From: Pestalotiopsis fici W106-1 | Taxonomy: Eukaryota > Ascomycota > Sordariomycetes > Amphisphaeriales > Sporocadaceae | DNA length: 64,000 nt | Reading direction: 5' to 3' | Assembly (NCBI RefSeq): GCF_000516985.1 | Contig: NW_006917093.1 | Location: forward strand, 3,844,001 to 3,908,000 | The notes under the pieces: generated by a model | Databases searched by the model: none | Seen by the model: only the letters and a program-made list of their open reading frames with translations | What the model was told of the DNA's origin: nothing | In this document: one piece after another, positions 32,717 through 44,099 of the stretch | How positions within the stretch are numbered: the stretch's first letter is position 1 | How the letters are laid out: each line of letters begins with the position of its first letter | Program-made: the position numbers and the translations under genes

Positions 32717-34150
32717 ATGGCTTGGGGTCCTACTCTCACGGCCCTGGCCTTCTCGGCCCTCCTGGCAGTTCTAGCGTTCTGCTTCCTCACTGTCCCGTAT
32801 CTTGTCATTGGTCCCTTCACTTGCCGCTTCTTCAACACTGCCATCACCGTTGGCCCAGTGGCCGCCTTTGTTGGATTGTTCGCTTTCCGTTACTGGCGCC
32901 TCTTTGTTAACATTGTAGCTTACCGTCTCTACCGTCCCGCTCCTCGTCGATCCCCTCCGACTTACACGGCAAATGATGTGACCGTCATTTGCCCGACCGT
33001 CGAGCCCCATGGTGACATCTTCCGAGAATGCACCGAGTCTGTCTGCACCCAAGAACCCCGCAACTTCTTTATTGTCGTTGGTCATGAGAGCATGGTTGAT
33101 GCCGCCGAGGGCGTCGCCGCTGGTCTCCGCGTGCGCTGGCCCAAGATCAACATTCGCGTCGAGGCAGCTCCCGCCGCTGGAAAGCGAATTCAGATTGATC
33201 ATGTCGCTCCCATCATCGATACCGCCATCACCATCTGTGTCGACGACCACGTCTTCTGGCCCCTTCACCGTCGCTTCTTCCCCTCTGTTCTCGCCGCCTT
33301 TGAGGACCAGAACATTCGACTTGTCGGCACCAACAAGCGCGTCCGCATCGAGCATGGAAAGGGTCGCTGGAGTCTGTTTTGGAACATGATCGGCTCGCTG
33401 TACCTGACCCGTCACAACTTCGAGATCATGGCTTCCAACTGGGTCGACGGTGGCGTCTTTGTCGTCTCTGGTCGCACTTTTGCCATCCGCTCCGACATTC
33501 TTCGCGATGCCGATTTCCGCGACAGCTACACCAATGAGATGATTGGTTTCTTGGGTATGCTTTGGGGTCCCCTCAGCCCTGATGATGACAACTTCATTAC
33601 TCGCTGGATCTTTGAGCACGGCTTTGGCGTCCGCATTCAGTCCGAGGACGACAGCGAGATTGAGACTACTCTGGGATGGTTCCCCAAGCACCTCGGCACC
33701 TCTACCCGCTGGGCCCGTACCACCTTTCGCTCCAACCCTCGCATTCTCATGATGCGCCGCATCTGGGAGACTCAGCCCTGGTCTATCTACGCCGTATATA
33801 TTGCAGGAATGATCAACTTTGCCGTCTTCTGGGACTTTCTCCTCTGCTACATGTGGCAGCAGCTTCCCTGGGCTCACGGCTGGGCCGACGTGCGCGTCAT
33901 GGTTATCTGGATCCTCGCTACCAAGCTCGTCAAGACTTGGCCTCACTTCCGTCGCTACCCCAGCCACCTCATCATGTTCCCAGGTTACGTCGCCTTTGCC
34001 TACTACCACTCGCTCATCAAGTTTTGGGCTCTGCTCACCATCTGGGATTGTGCTTGGACCGGTCGCAACATTGCTGAACTTGCAGCCGCTGCTGCTGCTG
34101 CCGGCGCAAAATCTACTGCTACTACTTACGGTACCACCGGCTCCTCTTAG
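32717..34150 (+). CDS. Membrane-bound GT2 glycosyltransferase (Cps1 / ZtGT2-like)
   Basis: A processive type-2 family glycosyltransferase of 477 residues in one exon. Two hydrophobic segments lie in the first about 75 residues and several more after residue 355, placing the catalytic domain in the cytosol. Catalytic features are CVDDH (Asp176-Asp177) for the metal/UDP-sugar site, the SPDDDNFITRW acceptor region, and TSTRW (Arg331-Trp332), corresponding to the Q/RxxRW motif though with Thr in the first position. The family resembles Cryptococcus Cps1 and the fungal GT2 protein needed for hyphal growth on surfaces in plant pathogens. The product is an unknown cell-surface polysaccharide. The C-terminus is a low-complexity Ala/Thr/Ser tail. 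Codon use suggests strong expression. Confidence 0.9.
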   Translation: MAWGPTLTALAFSALLAVLAFCFLTVPYLVIGPFTCRFFNTAITVGPVAAFVGLFAFRYWRLFVNIVAYRLYRPAPRRSPPTYTANDVTVICPTVEPHGDIFRECTESVCTQEPRNFFIVVGHESMVDAAEGVAAGLRVRWPKINIRVEAAPAAGKRIQIDHVAPIIDTAITICVDDHVFWPLHRRFFPSVLAAFEDQNIRLVGTNKRVRIEHGKGRWSLFWNMIGSLYLTRHNFEIMASNWVDGGVFVVSGRTFAIRSDILRDADFRDSYTNEMIGFLGMLWGPLSPDDDNFITRWIFEHGFGVRIQSEDDSEIETTLGWFPKHLGTSTRWARTTFRSNPRILMMRRIWETQPWSIYAVYIAGMINFAVFWDFLLCYMWQQLPWAHGWADVRVMVIWILATKLVKTWPHFRRYPSHLIMFPGYVAFAYYHSLIKFWALLTIWDCAWTGRNIAELAAAAAAAGAKSTATTYGTTGSS

Positions 34151-34793
34151 GGAATCAAGTACCTAGGTACAACAGATCATGGATGGTAATATGAAGTAGA
34201 CCAGGCCTTGGAAGATTGCAAGAATCATGATTGGTTCATCTTGAGATGGTGGGGTAATTAGATCAGACCATAGAGGGAAAGATCAGAAAAGAGAGATGGA
34301 AGATCAGAAAGAGAGATGTGAGAACCAAAAAGACTCTCCGACAGCCACGGCCTAGGATTGAGGACACTGGTTTCTGAATGGCACGGAATAACCTGGATCT
34401 GGAATGCTTATAAAGATCGACTTTGTCGAGTCTTTGCTTGAGATGGACAATCGGTCCAGGAAACGGAACAGAAAACACCAAAAAAAGTTTCATGCGATGG
34501 TCAATGGGTTCACGGAATATATAGGAAACAAAAAAGTACTTGTTTCTTGACGAATATTGAGTTTTCAATGCAAGTGATCACGAGTGACAGTAAATCAGCC
34601 TTGTAAATTGATGACAGAGTATTCTGTCTTATTTCTTCTTCGATCGTTTCGTAGACAAGATTACGGACCACCCACCACAAAAGCTGCCCATCATCTTCAA
34701 TTTTATCTACTTCTTTGACTCAAGTTCGTGACTTTAAATCATTGTCATCATCTTTCATGATTTTCCAGATATCTATTCTAGAAACGACATGTA
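34151..34793. other. Intergenic region between convergent genes
   Basis: 643 bp between the stop codons of the convergent GT2 and RutA-like genes, AT-rich, holding the two 3' UTRs. Nothing else is seen. Confidence 0.45.
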
Positions 34794-36223
34794 CTAAGCA
34801 ACCCCATTGATCTTGGCCCGACTCTTCATCAGCGGCTGCACAAACTCGGCAAAGTTGTCCAGCCCAGTGAGGAACTCGTCAAACGTCAACATGACACCCT
34901 TGAGTCCTTCCACCTCGGCAATCTCGTCCAACATGCGCGCAATTGACTCGTATCCTCCCACCAGCGTGCCCCCGTTCATGTTGACCGGATCGCCCAGCGT
35001 GGACACTAGACGTCTGGCCGTGGAGGAGGCATCAGCCTGCTTATCCCTTCCGCTCTGGTCTGCGACCCATGACAGCGCGTCCCAGTCGGTGCCTTCTCGG
35101 TAGTAGTCCCACTTCGCCGTCGCTGCTTCGTCGGTCTTGTCCATAATGATCATAAAGAGCACCTTTGTTTCGTTTATTGTCAGATTATTCCTTTATCCTC
35201 AAATATATCGCTTCGCAGAAGAGGGATTTCTCGAGACAAACTCACCATGGCCCCAACATCCCTACCCGTGTCCTTGGCCGCGTCAACCAGCCTGGCATTG
35301 GCATCGGCAAAGGCCGTGGGCGTATTGATGCCCTTGCCGCTGCAAAAGTTGTAGTCGGCCCACTCGCTCGCAAACTTGACGCCGCGGGGGCTCTGGCCGG
35401 CGGCAATGACCTTGATGTCGCCCGAAGGGCGCGGGCTCAACTTGCAGTCGTCCATTTTAAAGTGCTCGCCCTTGAAGTCCGAGGTGCCGTTTGCCCAGAG
35501 CTCGCGCATCACCCGCACGTACTCCTCGGCGTAGTCGTATCGATACCCAAAGTAAGCGTCGCCTGGCCAGACGCCCATTTGCGTGTCTTTTCTTATATGT
35601 TAGTGGTTGTATTGGCCAAGAGAGACGATGGGCATAATGCACATGGTGCATGTGCTTACATTCGGCGGCTTGCCATCCCGTCACGATATTGACACCGAAG
35701 CGTCCTGGCGCAATGGAGTCGATGGTGGTGGCCACTACAAAATCGTAGGCGTCAGTATGTGTCATCTCAAAAATTTGTACGTATTCGAATCATTGTTTCT
35801 AGCTTTTGCGGTATATAAAGAGAGCTGCTTACTCCTGGCGCATAGCGCAGGTGGCAACGTAAGAATTGCCGTTGATGCAAAGAGCTTGATCTTGGACGTC
35901 ACCGCTGCCAGACCGGCCTATTCACACAAACCAGTTAGTTGTCTCTGTTTTTTCCTGCGCAATTTTTACCTGTGGAGAAAAAGGTCATCCCGTACCATGA
36001 GTGTGAAAGATTCCAGATTGTGATCCCAGTGCTCCGTCTTGCCTCCAAACCCCCTCAATTTGATCATTGACAGGGCAAAATCGAAACCATAGCGCTCAGC
36101 TTTTAGCACAATCTCCTTGTTTAGCTCAAATGTTGGCATAAACCTGGGGGCTGTGGTGGAAATAAGCCATCCGTCATTGCCTATCGGGATGAAAACGCCG
36201 ACATCTAAATTTTTGGTGGCCAT
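34794..36223 (-). CDS. RutA-like flavin-dependent monooxygenase (luciferase-like family)
   Basis: A luciferase-like FMN-dependent monooxygenase. Five exons (36223-35996, 35917-35833, 35734-35660, 35586-35246, 35162-34794) with four GT-AG introns of 73-98 nt close in frame to give 365 residues, the length of bacterial pyrimidine monooxygenase RutA. RutA-type motifs run throughout: [38 protein letters not shown], then [10 protein letters not shown] (residues 117-126), FNFCSGKG-like NFCSGKG, and [14 protein letters not shown]. RutA opens the uracil ring using FMNH2 and O2. A partner flavin reductase (RutF) or amidohydrolase (RutB) is not visible nearby. There is no targeting signal. The gene lies downstream of an NRPS-like reductase on the same strand, so a tailoring role is an alternative to pyrimidine catabolism. 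Confidence 0.9.
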
Positions 36224-36871
36224 TTTGCACTCGTGGTGATTATTGCTGGCGTCCACTAAATCCAATGGCGATCACTCTTATATGTTGTCTGGTCACTCTG
36301 CTTGTCGATTGGACTTGAGGCGATATTTGAGGGTTTTTTTTTTCTTCGGGTCGAAGAATCCAGAATGATGTAGGAGGTGTCTAATCGTTCTCATAAATAT
36401 TATATTGAAGCCTCATCTATATCTGCTTGCCGCCGGCATTGCCCACTCGATCCGAAAGATAAGGCAAGACAAGTCAGTTGGCAAGTCCTCACTAAGGAGG
36501 TGGGGTCCAGGTAGAAGGATTCTAATTTCAGTGGTCGAGATTATCACTATAGAACGGCCCGTTATCTTTGCTCCGCACGGAGGGCTCCGAAAGCGATGCC
36601 GGTCCCAGTTGAGCATCCAATATCCACTCTACCGGCTCCGAGATTATGGTTGTTATTATAAATGCGGAAGTCGTGCACTGATAAATTCCATCATGCAATA
36701 TGAACATGGGCCAGCGTGGTCATAAATACCAAAGCAAGATACAACTTGGACATGATTTGATAAATAAATAATCACTAGTATGAATTCAAATAGCTAACTC
36801 CTATGATAGCCACACCCAATGCCGGTCTAATCCTATGCAGTACAAAAATAAAGTGATAGACTTGGTACAAT
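36224..36871. other. Intergenic region between NRPS-like gene and RutA-like gene
   Basis: 648 bp between the start of the RutA-like gene and the stop of the NRPS-like gene, both on the minus strand. It should hold the promoter of the former and the 3' UTR of the latter. No gene or distinctive motif is recognised. Confidence 0.45.
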
Positions 36872-39800
36872 TCAAGCAAATCCCCACTGCTTACACCAGT
36901 GCTTCATCAGCTCAGGGCTCACAGCCTTTGCGTTTCTCATTGTAGGGCTCTGCTTCGTTGTGCGCTGCATCTCAAACGTGACCGGCTTGTGTCCAGCCTG
37001 AGCGGCCTCGGCCATTCCCTTGTACGTGTCCAGCAGCTTGATACCGGGATTCGCGTCCATGGCCCTCATATCCTCGGCCTGAGTCTTCTCTAGACGGCTC
37101 ACCCACTCCTGGAAGCTCACGAGCTCGGGCAGGCGGTCCTTGCCGTAGAACTCCTGCACGGCGGGCGCCAGCTCTGGCCAGGTCGTGTGCGACGGGTTGA
37201 CGCCGTGATAGTAGCCGCTAATATCCTCGGGGCGGTTCTGCTGAGCCACGCCGACAATCTCGAGCACCAGGCCGGCGACTCGCTCCACGGGGGTCCAGTC
37301 GACCTGGTTCATGATGCCCAGGTCGCCGGGCAGGGCCTTGAGGTACAAACTGCTGGCGATGATGCTGGGGAACCATTCCTGTCGGTTCCAGACGCCGGCA
37401 TCGCCCTCGGGTCCGGCGATCTGGCCCACGCGGATGTTGACGGCCGGAAAGTCTCCGACCTTGGCCGCGTCCTCTAGGATAAAGGCGCCGACCATCTTGC
37501 TGCGTCCGTATCCACCACTGGCAAGGCTCACGTCCTCGAGACGGTGCTCTGGAACGGAACCTTGGCTGGCGTCCCACCTGTCGGCGGTGCCAATAGACGA
37601 GATGAAGACAACGGCAACACGCTTATCAGCGCGTGTGGCAAAGTCGGCAACGTTGCGCACGCCACGCAGGTGCGGCTCAAAGGTCTCGACCGAGATGTTG
37701 AAGTTGACGGGCCAGGCATTGTGAATGAAGCGGTCGGCCTCGGTGAGCAGGCGCTGGTAGACGTCCCGGGCCAGGCCAAAATCGGAGCGCGAAATGTCGA
37801 CGTGGTGGAACTCGGCCTTGCCGCCGCCGTACGTGGTGTCGAGCCCGCGCTCCCGCATGGCCTTGGCCTGCTGGGCGACGCCGCCGTCTTCGGCCCGGTT
37901 CAGGCAAATGATCTTCTTCACCCTGGGGTTTCGCGACATCTTGTCGAGCAAGTATGATCCGAGCATGCCGGTGGAGCCTGTCAGGAGCACGACCTGGTTA
38001 TTGTCCGCAGCTTCAGGTCGGCCGGGTTTGCCTGCCTGGAGGTGGCGGGTGTATTTGTCGTGGAGCTGCTTCATGACGCGCTGCTGCTCCATGTCCTCGT
38101 TTGCCGTGTCCTTGCCGTTGCCGCTGACGAGCGTCGCCATCAGGTACTGAGCCAGACGACGTGGCGTCGGGTTGCCGTAAATAACGCGAGTGGCTAGTGA
38201 AGTACTGTCGGTGGGGAAGCCAGCAGCTTCCAGACCGGCACGGATCAGTCGCGATGCGTTGATGACCTGCATGGAATCGATTCCTGTATATTCCGTTAGT
38301 AGTAGCACAAATACCTTTGGAAAGCCCTAGACTTACCTGCTGAGAAGAAGTCCGTGTCTGGCTCCAGATGGGGCGATTGCAGGTGAGTCTCGAACAATCG
38401 CTCGATAGAGCTGACAAGGGCGTCCTCGGAGCTGACATCGAGACGCGGGGCTTCCGCCTGGGACACCTGGTTGACTTTTTCGTAGAGCTGGTCAATCTCA
38501 TCCTTGTACAGCTTGACGGCTCCAGCCCGCTGGATTGTACCCTTTCCGGCACGGGGGAAAGGCTTGTCCGGGCTGGTCAACATCATGAACTGGCGACCAA
38601 TCTGTCCATGGGCCACCGTCTCCTTGTTGGCATTTACCACCAACGGCCAGACCGAGTCGAAAAATGTCTTCTTCTCGTCCTCGTTCTTGGGGTATGTCAC
38701 GGGCTCGATAATGATGGCCGGCTGGAACTTGTTGGTACCAACGACTACAGCACCCTGGACCTGCGGGTGATCCGAAACGATTTCCTCGATTGTTACTGGG
38801 TTAAGTTTCTCGCCGTTGGAGAAGACGATAATATTATCGGCTCTTCCGTAATAGATCCAGTGGTTGGGCAACGTCGGGTGGGGTTTGTACAGATCCTTTG
38901 TGTAGTACTCAGTATCGTCGGGGAACGTGTAGAAGAAGCCTTGGAGACCGGGGTGGTTCTTGTCCTTGCGGACCACGACCTGCTCGTAGACATTCTCCTC
39001 ACTCGTTGGGCGCCACTCGTAGCCCATGAGGTCGGAGTTGATGATGAAGTATTGCCAAAGGTCAGGATTACTCTGGTAGAAGTAAGGCCATGGAGTGGCT
39101 CTGCAAAACCATGTTAGTCAATGGGTTGTGAGGTAGTTGGGTGAAAGTGACTTACTCTGTTGCGGCGATCATATTGGCAAGAGGTGCACCGGCTTGGACC
39201 AGCCGGTTTCCGGCTTCTCTGGCGAGATTGCCTATCATGGCATTAGTGATCTGCTAACATTTTAAAGTGAGGGATTCAGAACGTACCGCCACCAAATACA
39301 ATAAAGTTCAGCTTTGTCAATTCTTTTATACAGGTCTCATCCTGACTCATGTCTTCAAGGATTGCCGGTGGTAGAAATGCGGATTCAACATGCAAATGTT
39401 GCAATGTCTCAGCCACGAGGTCTGACGAAAGGGGACGATCGACGCTGAACGCGCACGGAGAGGCTCTGTATACTGCAATGTTGATAAAGGAGTATAATGC
39501 AGCAGCATGGAATAATGGCACTATCATGGTTAGTATAGAGTCCAAATCTTGAACGGAGCGTTGCGACTTACTGGGGAAGAAGTGACTCTTGGCCTTCTCT
39601 GTCCACATATTGAAGTGGAACTTGGTGCCTTGGAACTCTGGGAGCTCAATGTAAGCATCACCGACGGACAGCATGCCAACCCGAGCAACAATAGGTTTGG
39701 GCAGGCCAGTGCTGCCACTGGTGTGTAGAACGACGACTGGATCCCACTCGGCCTCCTCAAAGGTCTTGTCATAGGGGAAGTGAGGAACCTCTCTCTGAGG

Positions 39801-40320
39801 GAACCATCTGTCCATTTCGCCAACCTCGACCGCCTGCATTTCTCTCTCGTGTAGCCATGGTTGAATAACGTTGTGGTGGGATTTGGGGGCGATAATGACA
39901 TGGCAGTCTGTCTTTTCGAACAGGTTGAGCTGGCCCTCTTGCGAGTTTCTAGGGGAGATGAACAAGGCCTATCAAGTTAGCATGTCTTCACAAGAAACAA
40001 CAAAACGGGGATGCGCTGTGTCTCACCTTGTAACCAGCCTTGATGGCACCAACCATGATAATTACATATCGGGCATCATTGGGGCCAATGTAAGCGATTG
40101 TGGGAAATGTGCCCTTCTCTGGCTTGCCGCAAATTTCGGTGATTCGGTGAGCGGCATGGTTGACAGCGTTGGCGTATTCCTTCCATGTGACAACCTTCCA
40201 TCCATCTTGAACGTTTGCAGAGTTTGGAATCTTGAATGCCTCTCGCTCAGGCTCGTTTTTGGCGAAATCATCAATGATGTGAGGGATCAGCCTCTTGCCA
40301 AGGGGGTTGCGTGCGGTCAT
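36872..40320 (-). CDS. NRPS-like adenylation-thiolation-reductase (A-T-R) enzyme
   Basis: Activates a carboxylic acid as its adenylate, loads it on a phosphopantetheine arm and releases it reductively. Six exons (40320-40027, 39968-39572, 39520-39287, 39231-39156, 39100-38337, 38283-36872) with five GT-AG introns of 51-58 nt join in frame to 1058 residues, normal for this architecture. The A domain has HTSGSTGLPKP (from His180) and the YGRADNIIVFSNGEK hinge. The carrier site is FFSAGIDSMQV with Ser592. The reductase domain has the NADPH loop LLTGSTGMLGSYL (around 690) and a catalytic Tyr847/Lys851 in GGYGRSKMVG. There is no condensation domain. It resembles fungal aryl- or alkyl-acid reductases and is distinct from the Lys2-type aminoadipate reductase. 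The substrate is unknown. The RutA-like gene lies directly downstream. Confidence 0.93.
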
Positions 40321-43300
40321 GGCGATATAAGTATGTATGAACTAGGTACCTAGCTAGGTAGGTCGATGGTTGTGGGGTTTTATTGCGATTTTGTGCACGG
40401 AGAATATGTGATAATTATATTTGCAAAGACTTGTCGGTATCGACTGGTATGCCTGATGAGTTTGATTTGAGTTGATCTCTATAATGATTCCAAGTTCCAT
40501 GTTGTCAAGATGGCTTTCCTTTATATGCGTGCCAACCGTCCACGCTACTCGCCTTCTACTATAAGCGCGAGCTTGTGTTTGACTATCTCCGCAGCGTTGA
40601 TGGTTGTCTCGGGCGAGTTCCACTTGCGGAGAACGGCTTTGAAGGGCGGCTATTGTCTAATACCTCCTGGGCCACGGGAAAGACGTCACTTTGTGTGGGT
40701 TTGCGCCTCTCGCCCTGTGCAATTGTCTCGACGGTTATCGATAGTTCGAACAGGCATGGACATTCTAGAAAGGAGTGCCCATGCAGCCATGGTAGTGTGC
40801 ATAATACAAGGAAGGTAGCAGCAAGGAAGTGCCCGTGTGCCACATTAAAGATTTTGCCCCATGCCAATGGCACCTCGGGATCTTCAAATGGCGTTTTTGT
40901 GATTACCTACGCTGCCGCTGGTGCTGGACAAAATCATCAAGTGCCGACGCTACTTGTCCGTCCCAAGCATGGGAAGGAAGCATTGTGACGGAATCTTGCA
41001 CCGGGATTCGGGCATAAGCGAATACAAGCTTTCTTGGCCCGCAAGACTGCCGCAATCCCGCCCCTAGCAAGCTGCCGCATATCGGTGACATACATAGGAT
41101 CTCTCGGGAAAGAGTGGATACCTGTTCATGAAGAAAAAACCATAGGGTCCAGGGTATGTAAGAAGGCTATGGTAGGTTGGTAGGTTGGTAGGCCAAGGCA
41201 GGGTACGTGCGTTTCGAGAAGCTTTGGAAGCTTTCGAAGCAGATCTCGGACTTCTCAGATGTCTGAATTGTCCGACAGACGCGCGCCAAATAGATGGCAG
41301 CGATTCCCTTGGGAAAACTGGGACGCGGCAGGAATTCGGGATTCAACCTACTATCTCCAGTAGTGCTGACGTAATGAGTCTATTGCACTACATGCGTATT
41401 ATGATAATGCTGGCAGTGGACGATTCATTGCCCTGCATACACAGTACTCGTCCTGCCTGTCTTGCCTGTGGCCACACCACTTGACCCCTGTTGTTCACGC
41501 TACCAGTGATTTTCGCATATACGAAGAACCAGTTCCTGATAGACGGCCAAGTCATCTTGGACTATTAATTGGTCAGTTAGCTACGAGTGGCTCGGGTATG
41601 AGCTCTGCAGTTCATGACGCATGGTATGCATACGCCAAGCCATTCCATTTCCGGTCCAATATATCTTTGTTCTTTGTTAGTCTAACCTTGGACGCTTGGC
41701 AAATCCGAAAAGTCCTCAATGTTCAAAGGTTTGTGTTTCAACTGGCCCTTACTCATCAACCGCGGCCAGTTCGAGTGGGGAGGCGGGTGGCTCGGCACAC
41801 TTAAAATACTATGTATACTAAGTAGGCTTGGTAGGTAGTCCAGCTTACACTGCACTTTTATCCTACCCACCCCGTATTATCTACCCAAAGATTACTATCG
41901 TCGACGTCGACGTCAACGTTATAGTTTGACATGGGCTCTTATTTGGCTATGATTTATGATGTCGGTGTTTTCAAGGACCCCATGTCCGGTCGGCAGTTAT
42001 GTATGTAGGTAGCGATTATTAAAGTCCCACGGCTTTTGAAAAGAGCTATTCTGGTTGTTAATAAATATCAAGTAAACGCCTTCATCACGTGAGCACAGCC
42101 ATCTCATGACTACATCTGTAGGAAGTCAAGGTTCCGGGTTATTGTAAGAGCTATTAAAACATTTTATGATCACTCAATACTTTTAACAAAATTGTATCAT
42201 ACCACTTAAAGCTATGCCCGCCATTTTCAGCACATCCAATCGTTGCATGGCAACGAGAGCAGAGGATAAATGTTCCAGGGGTACAGCAGAACGCATCAAG
42301 AGATGCCCAAGCACTCACATCATAAGATAAGGATTGACAATTTCTCTGACCATAGATGCCATGTCCGGCAGGGCACGAGATATATTTGGTGACAGTGTGA
42401 TGTGAAGTATCATAAGGTAATTTGTTGGATACTAGTACATTCACAGATTTTTCTTGTCAGCTCATGTTGTTGCTCTTGCTGTGTAAGATGTTGTGTCCCG
42501 TGAGTGGCGTTTATTTCCTGTCTTATAATGGAAGCGTTAAACCCATTGATACCAATCCCCCATCTTCCACGTTCTGCAAAGAAAAGTAAGGATATTCACA
42601 CGCGCAACAGATGAAGGGGTAAGATGGCACGTGATGCATCACTCTAGGAGACTTTGCACGTATTCTTCTACCAGGCGTAAGCCAAATACCGACTGATCCA
42701 AGGTTTGCCTTGCCTTGTTAATGCCTAACCTTCATCACCCACCTCTATACTTTGCCCCACAAAGAGACAAATTTTTGCTGACACCTGTCGTCGCAGCGGA
42801 GAGGGGGTAAAATATCCAGAAGTTGCGGTCCATTTGGAGGGGGGATTTTTTTCTCTTCAGTATGCAACTCCTCATCGTTGTCATCTTGCCCACTGGTCGT
42901 CTGGGGGATGGATGGATATGCTGTGGATTCGAATGTCTTTCAAAGGAGGACCATCCTAGCCGACCAGTCGGGTTGGTGTCCAATGTCTGGACAGATGTCT
43001 CTTGCGAATACCCGATGAGCCGGCACGAGCCTAAGGGAGAGGGAAAAAAAAAAAGGGCAGTATGCACGCAACCTCGAGTCATCCTAGTTTTCTTTGTCCC
43101 TTCTTCTAGCAGCACGTTGAGATTGTTAGAGCTCTGCACAAACACGTGATTCAGGAGTCTCAAGGGGAGCAAAGATATCATTATTATTAGCCCAGGTAGT
43201 AGTAGGGAATGGAATGCGAATTGAGTTTTTGACGACCTAGACAGAACAAGAGTTATTAGACAAGACTAGATCTCGAGTGCTGGCGTTGTCTCATTTCTTC

Positions 43301-44099
43301 TTCTTCTTCTTCTTCTCCTTCGTAGTCCGTGAGTACCTTGGGGTATCCAACGTCTGTCTCGCCGACTGAGGCTGACAGGAGGCAGCTGGCAGCTTGTTCG
43401 ATTGGAGTTTAGTGCGGTGGCTGGTGAGCTTTTTAGAATTTTTGGGGGCTCGGCCGGCGGCGTTTGCTTGCCTGGCAGCCTGGCTGGTCAACTGCCTGGT
43501 GCAAGCTGCTGCTGACTGGCTGCTGGGCTGGCCTGATCGGCCACTGGCTGGCAGCTTGGTGCACTTGCTTCTCCCAGAGGCAAAGTGGAAATTCTGAAAT
43601 TTACGATTTAGACATCCTCTTGGACCACCCCCCCGAAATAGAAGACTACAGTCACGAGCGAACATTTCCAAACGACGAACAAAAACAATCCTGCAATCCA
43701 CCTCCCGCGTCATCGCAACATCTCACACCACTGCTTCGGCTTTGGAAACTTTCACCTCCGCCTGCTGCCAAAGCTCATTGGAACTCTTTCCTTCCGCACC
43801 CCTCCGGCCCGTCGAAGAAAACGTCATCTTGCACTTTGCTTCACGCGCCCGCGACAGAGACACAGCTCAAAACTGTGCAACCTCCACCAATCGACCCGCG
43901 ACACGATCCCCCATCAGGCTCTTGTCCACTTTCGAGACTGCGCAGACTCTGCCAAAAAGTCCACCGATCTTACAACTCCCTTTCCGAAAACAACAAAAGC
44001 ATCCGGCCATCAAGGCTTCTTGTCTCGGTGCCGTGCCCTAGCTAGTACTTCGTGATTTTCACCCCCCCGAGCGAGCATCTCGTCTACATACTTCCCAAC
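40321..44099. other. Long intergenic region upstream of the GYF-domain gene and NRPS-like gene
   Basis: 3.8 kb shared upstream region of two divergent genes. No complete gene is recognised. It includes short GTAGGTTG-type repeats at about 41171-41195, a minus-strand Cys-rich open segment lacking an ATG (42154-42444), a CTT run at 43296-43316 and a CTGGC/GGCTGG-rich stretch at 43470-43560. The last 400 bases look like a long pyrimidine-rich leader. Confidence 0.5.
42154..42444 (-). pseudogene. Possible fragment of a Cys-rich protein (no ATG)
   Basis: An open segment of about 96 codons with no initiating ATG. Its middle is unusually protein-like: SCPAGHGIYG, then NCQSLSYDV, FCCTPGTF and CSRCHATIGC give seven cysteines in about 50 residues, as in small secreted fungal proteins. 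No signal-peptide exon can be found upstream. It may be a decayed gene, an exon of an unrecognised gene, or chance. Confidence 0.25.

Noticed and set aside
32771..34009. 412-codon open frame on the minus strand
   Set aside because: It is antisense to the GT2 glycosyltransferase, which has all family motifs; the antisense frame is a codon-bias artefact.
40510..40988. Overlapping 100-137-codon frames upstream of the NRPS-like gene
   Set aside because: There is no family signature, frames are open on both strands at once, and no coding bias is seen.
43291..43713. Ser/Ala/Gln/Lys-rich frame ending in a Lys run on the minus strand
   Set aside because: It is created by simple CTT and GGCTGG repeats in the upstream region of the GYF gene.
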